DNA from: Pycnopodia helianthoides
Lineage: Eukaryota > Echinodermata > Asteroidea > Forcipulatida > Asteriidae
Assembly (NCBI GenBank): GCA_032158295.1
Contig: CM063255.1
Span: forward strand, 13,792,094 to 13,856,093
DNA: 64,000 nt
Reading direction: 5' to 3'
The position numbers and the translations under genes are program-made. Positions 12,101 to 19,485 of this stretch are shown here, piece by piece. Every line of letters starts with the position of its first letter. Positions within the stretch are counted from its first letter, which is position 1. The notes under the pieces are model-generated. The model was not told the origin of the DNA. It worked only from the letters and a program-made list of their open reading frames with translations, and ran no database searches.

Positions 12101-15100
12101 TTTTGGGCCTGATCAAGCACTTGAATTTCGTTGAAAATATATCAGAAGATGAGATTCAAGACAATTCTGATTTAGAAGACAAAATAAGTGATGGAAATGA
12201 TGAAATGGTGGGCGATGTTTATGACACGTATGTACTAAATAGATGTCCACAACATTGTTGTATGTTTCGTTTACATAAAAATGCAATATAAAATCTGTTG
12301 CCAAGGCTACCATTTCTGTTGCCATGGCTACCATGTTGCTAAAAACATAAATATTTTTTCATATTCTGAAAGGTTATTCCCTTGGCTAAAAAATAATTTC
12401 ACAGGGTCATATTCGTACTTCAGTCAAGTAAAGCCCTAAGGTGGCATTTTCAAATGCATTGTTTTGTTCCTATTGATTTACATTAAAAACAATAGAATTA
12501 ATCTGTGCACCAAAGAGTTAAATCGTTGCGGTACCCGCTACTAATCTAGAGGATTCAATCTGCCTCTAGCCACCAGGCTAGCTTGGTGGTCTAGTGGTGG
12601 TAAGACATCTGCTTTATCATGGCAAAGGTCGTGGGTTTGAATCCGAACAGAGTGATATGCCTGTGGATTTTTGTCACTGGATTTGGAAAAGTAATGAGTA
12701 TACAGTGCTTAACGCAAGGGCAAAATCTAAATAATAATCTTAAAATGGTCGATCAACTTGCTGGTAAATGTCACCAACAGACGGAGGGTTACCAAATGCA
12801 AATCATTTCATACCTTTAGTTGATCTGATATCTTTGTCTCTACGTCCAGCCGTATGAGGGTCGGGTCGTTCAGTCCAGCCTTGGCAAATTCAACGAGAGA
12901 TTTGGGCAGCGTGGCTGAGAAGAGGAGGGTCTGGCGATGCTGCGGCAGGGAGTGTAGAATCTCCCGAAGCTGCTCAGAGAAACCCATCTCAAAAAGTCTG
13001 AAAGATGCCAAGAGAAACAGTTATAGACAATTAGACGATATAAAATTATCCGGGAGAAAATTGATTCGTTGCAATTACTCTCCTCGCGAGAAATACTTTC
13101 ATCTGAAATAATGAGCTATCTAGCCCTATGTTGCCGGGCTCCCTATTTTGTCAATATCTTTGTTCAGGGGTGCCAGTCAGAAGCCATGCAACAGTTAACT
13201 GCCCTGTAACCAGGGATCACACCCAAGTTTATGATACAACCTGGGAAGCAGCAGCCACGGGATCACCTTGAGGGGATGCAACTTTTTTAATTTAAATGTC
13301 AAGTAATGAACCACAAGGGAAACCGACTGGGAAAATTTCAAATGGTTTGGGGTTGAACAAAGAAAAATTGACTAGAGCGGCATTTGAACCAACGACCTCC
13401 GGATTAACGTACAGGCGCTCTACCAACTGAGCTATCTAGCCCTATGTTGACGGTCAATTTTTCTTTGTTCAACCCCAAACCATTTGAAATTTACCCAGTC
13501 AGTTTCCCTTGTGGTTCATTACTTGGTTTTATCTTTATGATTTTTTAGAAGTGTTCCCCTACCCCCTTTTGTGTGTGTTGCATATCGACTGTAATTTGTG
13601 TGTATTGGCCCGACATGTTAGCTTGTACTTGGGGAGAACCCTGGAAGTTCATATTGACTGTCCACCCTCCAACCATATTATATTTGTCTGATATTAATTT
13701 CTCGGACAGCAGAAGCAGGCCTGGAATTTTCACGGAGGCCACAGAGGCTATGGCCTCCGCTGCCCCTGGTCTTTCAAAGGTTTCCCATAGACTTTTAAGA
13801 TTTTCAAATGGAAGTGCCCTTTGCAAATGGCCTTGCCCTTTGAAAGATGAAATTCCAGGCCTAAGGAAGGGTTATTGGAGTTATAAAGTCTTCTCCTCAC
13901 CTGTCTGCTTCGTCAAACACAACATACTCAATGTACTTCAACCTCATCTCCATCTCCACTAGGACGTGGAGCAGACGTCCTGGTGTTGCGATGATGATGT
14001 CTGGGTTCTCGTGCAATGCTGCAAACTGATCATCAAGTTTGTCCCCACCGAGGATTACTTCCGCCTTCAGGGAGGTGAATTTACCAAGCTGCCAAGGTAC
14101 AGGAAGAAAGAAAAACACAAGCCATTAACCCTCTTGCTGTCTGACCATTCAATACCATTCAAGTGATTTTAAATGATAGATAAACTATGCCAGCCTCAAA
14201 TATGATACCATGAGGGAATGCATATACACAGTACACACAGTTAGTTCTGTGCACAGTTGTGCCACCGTACACAACCTTGGCAGTCGAATTGTTTCAAATG
14301 GTCGGTCAACTCACTGGAGAATGTTGCCAAGAGTCACTGACAGTAGGAGGGTTAAATGACATTATTTCTCGCTTGAAATATCTTTACAACACTAATGGCA
14401 GGAGACAATTTTATTCCGCAATTTTACACAGCAAAATATTTGAACTGATTATGTTTACAAATCTTGTGTTGTACATTTTGCTTTGTGACACACCTTTGGT
14501 TTTTGTTTTGTGACTGTGAAGACTAGCTATTTAAGTGTTCAATTTTTAATCCTGGTCGATCCATAAAAGCGTGTTGACTTTTGCTTTGTTTACAGGTCGG
14601 CTCATCATTCAGTTTGGGATCGGTAGAAACAGGTTAAACTGTTAACCAGAAGTCAAAATGTATGTTTGACTGTTTCAGGAAAATAAACATAGATGCACAA
14701 CCCTAATAATTACCTCCTTTGAAAACTTTAATGTCTGGAGTGCCAGCTCTCTGGTAGGAGACAGGATGAGGGCTCTCGCTCCTGACTTGGCCGACCTCTG
14801 ATGGAGTCTCTCAAACATGGGGAGGAGGAAAGCCGCCGTTTTACCACTGCCTGTCCTTGCCATGGCAACGACATCCTTACCCTCCATGATCACCGGGATG
14901 CACTGAAATATTCAACAAATTATGTCAATCAAACTATATCCAACTAAAAGGTATTATACAGGATTGGTAAGGATGAAAAACATCGTTGGTTAATTTTAGT
15001 CTGAAAGCTTACTGACTATGAAGTTCATACTAGAACCATTTTTTCTGTGAAATGTTACTTCTAAAATGAAGTCATATTTGATAAAACTGTATCTGGAAGC

Positions 15101-16920
15101 CTTAAAACAAGCAACAGCTGATTTGGGTTGTTGGAACCAAAATTGTAGCTTCACATCTAACTAGATCAATTATGGGTTGAACAAAGAAAAATTGACAGGG
15201 CGGGATTTGAACCTGAGACCTCTGGATTAACATGCCGACACTCTACCAACTGAGCCATCTAGCCCTAATGTTGGCATGGTTGGCAGTCTCTCTGTTTTGT
15301 CAATCTTTTTTTAGGGTGCCAGTGGTCAGAAGCCATTCAACCTGTAACTGCCGTACAGCCAGGGATCAGACCCAGATTTACGATGGAGAGCCGCAGCAGA
15401 GGGATCACCAAGGGGATGACTAACCTTTCTCTGGATTGGTGTTGGAATCTTGTAACCTTTCTTCATTATTCCATTAAACACTGGATTACTTAAACCTGCA
15501 AGGACACAAATCAGCTCCAAAAATAAATATGCCACCTATTATCACAAAATGTGCATACATGTACATGTAAGGGCAAAGGCCGTATCTGAATTGGTGGCTA
15601 AGGCTATGACTGTTGCTAAGAGTGTTGCTAAGGATGTCCTATACTTCAGTGCACAATGACAAAGCGATCCAGCCTTAGAGGTAGCCGTAGTCGCCATTTT
15701 GGATGCGGCCTAAGGTTGCTATGAAGTATGGTTTGGATAATTTTTCACCCAAAAACATTTGAATAGGAAAAACAATTTCAGCATGAATCATTTCTCAGAT
15801 TTCTGAGGGTTTGTGTGCATGTAGTTTTAGCTCGCAAATGCTGCAGCCAGATATGCCGCTCGTAGTTGGTACCCGTTGTCACATCACTAAACATGGATGG
15901 ATTTGTCGTTCATAGTGAAAATATTGCGACAGTTTTTTGCTGTTTTCTCAGCACGCAGAAACCGCATTCAGCTGAAACATTCACATGTTACTTTTATTGT
16001 ATCTAAATTTCTATATAAATAAATAAATAAATCAGCATTATGGGTTTGAAAAAACCAATCTATATTAGTATGACTCCACTTTTAAAGAATGAAATGTCTC
16101 ACCCATTGACTGAAAACCTCCAGACTTCTTCTTCTTCCTGTTCATCTGTTTAACAAGTTCTCTTGTATCAAGCTCTGCGTCTGAAGTGTAACCGTCTAAT
16201 TTGGGAAAACCAACAGATACTCTTCCTGGCTGTGTAGGGGGAAGCGTGGGGGGGGGGAAGCAAGAAAATTATTGATGGTGAACCAGACTTACATTTGTGA
16301 CTGTAAAATGTTCAAAAACAAGTCCCAATAAACAGTCACTGCGCTATAGGCATGTTCAATCATTGTTTCACACACACATGTACGCATTTTCAGAAAAATG
16401 TCTGCATCCAACAGCAACTTTTTCATGTTTTTTGACATTTTCTAAACCTAGCTAGAATTGTTCAAACTACTCGTTTCTGGCTGTATACATTTGGACAACC
16501 TTTCCGGACAGGCAAGAATAAAATTTGACCTAATAAAAGCAGATAAAGAGGCAGTCGGATAAAGAATTTTAGCCCTCGTATAATTCCAGTTTTATCCGTT
16601 TATTATCGTTTACGAAGAAAGAGATTAATAAATCCATATTTTATATTGAGCTATTAAATGTTAAATGCACACTGCCTAAAAATACTAAATAGTACATGAT
16701 CACTGGTAAAAATCGGACTAAGTATACTGGTACCCTGTAGGCCTACTGGTGTTATCATTTTTACCTGTCTCTCTGTAGGAGCCACCGTATCTGTCTCCAT
16801 ATCGGACTCCATTCCTGATTCCATTCCACTGTCATCAATCTGTTTTGGTTTAACGTTGTCGTCTTTCTTTCCAATTGTTTTATACCGCCTGGCAGGCCTT
16901 CCTTTGTTCTTTTTCCCCAT
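171..16920 (-). CDS. DDX54: ATP-dependent RNA helicase DDX54 (Dbp10 orthologue), complete, 17 exons
   Basis: Nucleolar DEAD-box helicase of 60S ribosomal subunit assembly. Exons on the minus strand in order: 16920-16765, 16229-16103, 15495-15425, 14902-14714, 14088-13901, 12997-12814, 11235-11104, 10244-10034, 9673-9542, 8398-8177, 7163-7090, 6846-6667, 3914-3751, 3388-3287, 2498-2394, 1632-1538, 490-171. All joins are GT-AG with matching phases and sum to 2652 nt (883 aa plus TAG); human DDX54 is about 881 aa. Visible motifs: Q motif ending PTPIQ (112-116), Walker A ARTGSGKT (133-140), PTREL (167-171), GG (195-196), TPGR (216-219), DEAD (240-243), SAT (271-273), VVFMATKHH (335-343), TDVAARGID (388-396), [11 protein letters not shown] (417-427). 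A DBP10CT-type domain lies around 677-745 ([10 protein letters not shown]... to W-E-R-K-K-M-R-F-V). Basic N-terminus ([12 protein letters not shown]) and Lys/Arg-rich C-terminus fit nucleolar targeting. ATG at 16920-16918 chosen because it starts the conserved basic head. No broken motif seen. UTRs not resolved. Confidence 0.97.
545..950 (-). mobile_element. CR1-like LINE 3' end (reverse transcriptase C-terminus), decayed
   Basis: On the minus strand a short open stretch (897-649) reads [17 protein letters not shown] followed by [10 protein letters not shown]. This is the usual C-terminal signature of CR1/L2-type LINE ORF2 proteins (FSV.APKLWN.LP...FK..LKT.LF). It is followed by a tail ending in AATAAT-type repeats (plus 555-580). 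It sits in the last intron of DDX54 (491-1537), has no start and no catalytic domain, and is a 5'-truncated remnant. Confidence 0.7.
1171..1300. repeat. Fragment related to the TTAA element at 14129-14351, opposite orientation
   Basis: The block with CACAACTGTGCACAGAACTA matches, in inverted orientation, the block around 14235-14265 of the piggyBac-type element in a different DDX54 intron. It is a degenerate family member inside the last intron. Confidence 0.45.
2815..2986. repeat. Minisatellite, 14-bp unit CAGCAGCTCCTGGT, about 12 copies
   Basis: The unit CAGCAGCTCCTGGT repeats head to tail with a few variants (CTCCTAGT, CTTCTAGT). It lies in DDX54 intron 14 (2499-3286), about 300 bp from each exon. 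The inner units are nearly identical, so homogenisation is recent. Confidence 0.95.
3459..3632. repeat. Dispersed repeat, copy 1 of a pair with 14949-15105
   Basis: Starts at AGGTATTATACAGGATTGG and shares about 150 bp (including GTCTGAAAGCTTACTGA and ATGAAGTCA) with 14949-15105. Both copies are in DDX54 introns in the same orientation. Confidence 0.75.
3921..3975. repeat. AAT/ACT trinucleotide microsatellite
   Basis: A mixed run of AAT and ACT units lies directly upstream (minus-strand sense) of the DDX54 exon 13 acceptor at 3914, so it forms much of the intron end where a pyrimidine tract is expected. It also abuts the inverted-repeat element beginning at 3976. Confidence 0.9.
3976..5001. 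mobile_element. Non-autonomous DNA transposon with pogo/Tigger-like ends
   Basis: The left end reads CAGTCGACTTTTGTTAATAC and the right end is its inverted near-copy, finishing GGGAGTCGACT (4991-5000). Internal sequence holds many TCGT-rich words but no credible transposase; the open stretches at 4353-4661 and 4724-5029 match nothing recognised. CAGT-type termini starting next to TA are known for pogo/Tigger elements; that assignment is inference. About 1.03 kb, inside DDX54 intron 12. Confidence 0.7.
5101..5740. repeat. Decayed dispersed repeat with tRNA-Leu-like block, related to 50640-50980
   Basis: Several blocks (GCCAGA..CACCAGGG, CATTACACAACACATGGATC, a GTTAAGTGTCTTGC stretch) recur at 50760-50960. 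Near 5680-5715 a minus-strand block resembles the 5' half of tRNA-Leu (GTCGTGGCCGAGC-like), as seen better at 63105. Best read as an old LINE tail or SINE composite in DDX54 intron 12. Confidence 0.5.
5971..6208. mobile_element. piggyBac-type MITE, 238 bp, TTAA target duplication
   Basis: TTAA at 5967-5970 and 6209-6212 flanks an element with left end CACGTTGACTGCC and right end GGCAGTCAACG-like (GCCAGTCAACGAG), an inverted pair. TTAA duplication with such ends is the hallmark of piggyBac-family transposition. No coding capacity. In DDX54 intron 12. Confidence 0.8.
6220..6420. repeat. Short dispersed motif (AAGCAGCTCTATGAAATT)
   Basis: AAGCAGCTCTATGAAATTG and close variants occur at 2338, 6211, 6397, 9044, 56215 and 57965, on either strand. 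They mark ends of old copies of an abundant family. Confidence 0.5.
7552..7929 (-). mobile_element. CR1-like LINE reverse-transcriptase C-terminal remnant
   Basis: The minus strand is open for 125 codons with [19 protein letters not shown], then R-S-A-S-D, then [20 protein letters not shown]. This is the end of a LINE polymerase (VYKCLNG..P.YL... RSFS..AP..WN.LP..IR). No catalytic residues remain. It lies in DDX54 intron 10, next to a short CATA microsatellite (about 7488-7505). Confidence 0.8.
8885..9043. mobile_element. Truncated copy of the TTAA MITE family at 53245-53624 (inverted)
   Basis: Reading leftwards from TTAA (about 9040-9043), the block with CAATAGTGTCCAGTGCC, AATTACTCAAAATAATT-like and GGGAGCCG..CTCACAATG words matches the first ~150 bp of 53245-53624 in inverted orientation. 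The far end is missing. It lies in DDX54 intron 9. Confidence 0.75.
9044..9340. other. Intronic stretch with an unexplained minus-strand open frame
   Basis: Minus 9326-9021 is open for 101 codons with no recognisable domain and partly overlaps the MITE end. It has no matching splice phases for DDX54, so it is not treated as an exon. Confidence 0.3.
9717..9930. repeat. Minisatellite, about 45-bp unit, nearly 5 copies
   Basis: Units begin GAAGAGGGGGTAG and continue GTGCATTCAACT..AGTTGCTGATGGTAA; copies start near 9718, 9763, 9806, 9851 and 9896 with point changes and one 2-bp shorter unit. It fills about 60% of DDX54 intron 8 (9674-10033). Confidence 0.9.
10862..11041. mobile_element. Small inverted-repeat element (ATTGAGAGAGTTG ends), 180 bp
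   Basis: Left ATTGAGAGAGTTG and right CAACTCTCTCAAT are perfect inverted termini. Flanking TA dinucleotides are possible but the target duplication is not clear. It lies in DDX54 intron 7, about 60 bp from exon 7. Confidence 0.65.
11268..11475 (+). mobile_element. tRNA-derived SINE
   Basis: A box A-like block (GTGTAGAAAGTGCTTGCC) and box B (GGTTCGATTCC) are spaced as in a tRNA. They are followed by a tail with TATGCCAAGAGGGTTTTTCTC and GGTTTTCCTCCCTCTG, a tail type I recall as common in marine invertebrate SINEs. The acceptor stem does not close, so it is not a functional tRNA. In DDX54 intron 6. Confidence 0.65.
11833..12517 (+). mobile_element. Degenerate piggyBac element, 685 bp, with transposase N-terminal remnant
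   Basis: TTAA copies at 11829-11832 and 12518-12521 flank inverted ends CCCTTTGGTGCACA (left) and TGTGCACCAAAGAG (right). Inside, ATGGCGTCTCGTTTTGGGCC (from about 12090) opens a short frame, and the neighbouring frame reads [20 protein letters not shown]. This acidic stretch resembles the N-terminus of piggyBac transposases, split by a frame change. No DDE domain is present. Two CCAAGGCTACCAT-like repeats (about 12300-12335) lie near the right half. In DDX54 intron 6. Confidence 0.85.
12575..12690 (+). mobile_element. tRNA-derived SINE
   Basis: TTGGTGGTCTAGTGGTGGTA (box A region) and GTGGGTTTGAATCC (box B) with tRNA spacing. Same family as 23905-24010. Tail continues GGATTTTTGTCACTGGATTTGG. 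In DDX54 intron 6, about 125 bp beyond the exon 6 donor. Confidence 0.65.
13100..13295. repeat. SINE tail fragment, same family as 15270-15420
   Basis: From GAGCTATCTAGCCCTATGTT through TTTTGTCAATAT, GGGTGCCAGTCAGAAGCCAT and GGGATCACC it parallels 15260-15420. The tRNA-like head is truncated here. In DDX54 intron 5. Confidence 0.65.
13300..13525 (-). mobile_element. Palindromic element with tRNA-like core
   Basis: Arms 13300-13372 and 13453-13525 are inverted copies (about 73 bp, few mismatches). The 80-bp centre, read on the minus strand, is tRNA-like: GATAGCTCAGTTGGTAGAGC (box A) and GTTGGTTCAAATGCC (box B), with a TTAATCC anticodon-loop region. The acceptor stem does not pair well, so a SINE head rather than a working tRNA. 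In DDX54 intron 5. Confidence 0.8.
13717..13862. repeat. 146-bp fold-back repeat (AGGCCTGGAATTT ends)
   Basis: Begins AGGCCTGGAATTT and ends AAATTCCAGGCCT. Related copies occur at 18969-19130 and 27895-28055, sharing CATAGACTT, GAAGTGCCC and AATGGCCTTG words. It sits 39 bp from the DDX54 exon 5 donor. Confidence 0.8.
14129..14351. mobile_element. piggyBac-type MITE, 223 bp, TTAA target duplication
   Basis: TTAA at 14125-14128 and 14352-14355. Left end CCCTCTTGCTGTC and right end GACAGTAGGAGGG are inverted copies. No coding capacity. In DDX54 intron 4, 37 bp upstream (minus sense) of the exon 5 acceptor. A related fragment lies at 1171-1300. Confidence 0.8.
14949..15105. repeat. Dispersed repeat, copy 2 of the pair with 3459-3632
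   Basis: Shares GGTATTATACAGGATTGG and GTCTGAAAGCTTACTGA with the copy at 3459, with scattered mismatches. Located in DDX54 intron 3. Confidence 0.75.
15174..15420 (-). mobile_element. tRNA-derived SINE, minus strand
   Basis: On the minus strand: GATGGCTCAGTTGGTAGAG (box A), TTAATCCAGAGGTC, then GGTTCAAATCCCGCC (box B), then CAATTTTTCTTTGTTCAACCC. The other flank (15270-15420) matches 13100-13295. It ends about 4 bp from the donor of DDX54 exon 3 (GT at 15424-15423). Confidence 0.75.
15560..15720. repeat. Dispersed repeat (GGTGGCTAAGGCTATGACTG...), partner near 5880-5970
   Basis: A GTCTGAATTGGCGGCTACGG-like block at about 5885 and the block here share order and wording; both end in GCCATTTTGG/GCGCCATTA-type sequence. 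Degenerate inverted-repeat family in DDX54 introns. Confidence 0.4.
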
Positions 16921-18960
16921 GACTGACAGCAATACGTTATGCTTAACGAGTAATTAGTGCCGATAAACGATTATATATGGATCATTGTCAATGTTTAAAG
17001 CTGAAATCTCCGGCAATTTTTGAGTCACCTATGTTAGTGTGATTCTATCCAATATGCATCCACATGGCAGGCCCACAACGTGCATGCAATAACCAGGCTG
17101 AAGGGCGCCACCAATTGCTTAAAAATAACCAATGTCATTTATTTATTACGCACTCGCCCCTTATAAATCCAGAATGGTAGTTTAGGCATGGAGTAACTAT
17201 TCTTACCTCCATGGTTAAGGCCTATTCAAATACTCACAAAATAGTTAAAAGTCTCACAGTTTGTGGCAATAAAAACACAAATGTGCAATGACATCTTAAC
17301 TTCAGTTTTCTTTTCTATTTTTAGGGGGAAGCCGGGGACTTTTGCGAGTGCAAAAAAAGAAGGGAAAAAAGACCTACAGTAGTGTTGATTTACCAACTTC
17401 AGTTGAACTTGGGGGCATAATAGGACATTTTTTTTTAAGGGCCTAGCTCACCCCAAATACCCGAAACTGAGGGTCAATAAACCCCAAGATACAATATTGG
17501 ACCTTATTTCAACAATCTCTAAAAATATTGACCCTCAAATATGTTACTTTTTCACAAAAAATGTTTGAGGGGCCTCCCAAATACTGTTATGATCACTGCA
17601 CTGATTCAGACATCGACAGGGTGCACCCCTAGAAATTTCAAGGAAGATGATTACATGGTGTGCTTCATGTGGTTTAAATCCCAGTCATGGCTTTCTGTCA
17701 GTGACTACACTATGTTCCGACAACCCTATTCCAATAGCCCCATGAATTACATGCAAGAGTTAGGGTTATGGGTTTGGGTTTTAGGGTTAGTTAGGAAAAT
17801 ATATTTGGGATGTCTGACGAGCATATGAGAGTAGCCCTTCTGACGAGTTCTTGGCAGGACACTTAACCAGTAGGTGCTTCTCTTGACCCAAGAGTAAATG
17901 GCCTGTGATGAGGGCAGAGATGGTTCTTGTTGACTGCACATCAGGCAGCATACTCTCCTGTCCCTACAAAAAATACTAAGAACACTGGAATTTCTTGGGA
18001 GGAGGTCCAGTCCAGTGAAAGTTGGGCCAAACATTGTGGGTATGCCCTGGCAGTTGAGATGGTTTGAATATGGTTGATATTCTTCAAACTGTCACCTCCC
18101 TGTGGAGCATACCACCCAAGCAACTTCAAATTTGTGCAAAGGGGTTAATCCAACACACAACTGTCTCAGCTCTTTCACAGGTTCCCATTTATACACCTGG
18201 GTTTAAAGAAAAACAATTGACCCTTTTTGCCCATGTGCACTCAGTTTGCAAAATGAGAAAACATTGTGCCTTTTTTGTATGGAGCTGATGGTGGTGTGTT
18301 GCATGCGTTTTGGTACAGGTGTCTTTGTATTGCACAACTCTATTGAGCCCTTGAACAACGCAGAACCCACCTCCGCACAATTTCCACTGTTTTAGGAGTC
18401 AAATTTATTGTGATTACACTTTGGCAAAATGGCGGACAGGATCGGCGTGTGTAAAGTGCGTTGCACATTGTGCAAGGGGTCAATAGCATTTTCCCACCAA
18501 TAGTGTATAACTCATGCGTGAATGCTATAAGCCCATTTCATAGGATGGGCTAATAAGTGCCATGATTGAGCCAGCCGAACATGAGTCCGATGTACTAGAC
18601 CGCTCGGCCACGACACGCCTCCTTGGTGAGAATAAATCGAAAACCAAAAACACACAAGACAATTAGTGACAGTCAGTGAGCTATGTTTTAAATAAATAAT
18701 AGTGCTCTGTTTAATTTAATAAAGTCGGAGTGTCAATAGCTAAAAAGCAAAACCATGTTTTACATGAAATCACAGCACAATATTGGGATGCTAAGCATTT
18801 ACAACAAAAGTCACAGTACAGTTCGTGGAAGGCCTTAAATATGGAAGTTAATGTCCAAAATAACAACCTTGTACACAGAATCTGAGTAAAAATAAATTGA
18901 GACAGCAAGAGGGTTAACCAAAAACAATTAAAACCTTTAAGGTTTGTTGATATAGGAACA
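16921..18960. other. Upstream flank of DDX54, no gene seen
   Basis: No conserved reading frame on either strand. A degenerate TTAGGG-like run lies at about 17758-17795. A minus-strand tRNA-Leu-like fragment (reverse complement of GACCGCTCGGCCACGACACG) lies at about 18598-18618. The DDX54 promoter must lie just above 16920 but no core motif stands out. Confidence 0.6.
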
Positions 18961-18968
18961 AGATGTGC

Positions 18969-19130
18969 AGGCCAGAAATTACAGGGAGGCCACACAAAGG
19001 GTGAGGCCTCTAATTGTCTTGGACTTGATACCTACAAATTTCCCATAGACTTAAATACTGTTTTCAATGGAAGTGCCCATTTCAAAAATGAAAATGGCCT
19101 TGCTCATTTTCAAGTTACAACTCCATGGGC
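18969..19130. repeat. Fold-back repeat copy, family of 13717-13862
   Basis: Runs from CAGGCCAGAAATTACAGGG to the ACTCCATGGGC end and carries the shared CCCATAGACTTAAAT and GGAAGTGCCCATTTC words. Mildly diverged from the copy in DDX54 intron 5. Confidence 0.65.
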
Positions 19131-19485
19131 TTGATTTCACAAAGCATTATAAGGGCCTTGTCACACAGGGCAATTTTTTCCAGGTAATTACTTGGAGGCA
19201 ACTGCATTCACAGGGAACACTTCCATAGCACAGGAGGAAGTCTTCTAGCTGTAACTTACTGTCCCCAGGAAAATAATGAAAAAAGTGAAAAATAATGTAA
19301 ATAAATTTTCTTGTTGGAGATTGCCCGCAGCTGGTTGCCTATAAATTGCCTCGTGTGACATGGTCTTAAAAGTCATCCTACGATGACTTGACAATAATTA
19401 CCATAATGATTTGTACAGTGACATCACATTATTGCTTAGCAATAAAGACAAAGTTAGGATCAATCTTGGCTCTTTGTGAAATCGG
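19131..19485. mobile_element. Nested inverted-repeat elements
   Basis: Outer ends TTGATTTCACAAAGCAT and CTCTTTGTGAAATCGG are inverted and match the short intact copy at 30508-30655. Inner ends at 19151 (AAGGGCCTTGTCACACAGGG) and 19368 (CGTGTGACATGGTCTTA) form a second inverted pair inside the outer one. A MITE inserted in a MITE. Confidence 0.7.

Noticed and set aside
13375..13445. Functional tRNA gene on the minus strand
   Set aside because: Boxes A and B are present but the acceptor stem does not pair and the sequence sits within a repeat family; same for 11300, 12590, 15200, 23910 and 63105.
17758..17795. Interstitial telomere (TTAGGG-like run)
   Set aside because: Only two or three imperfect TTAGGG words; too short and irregular to claim.
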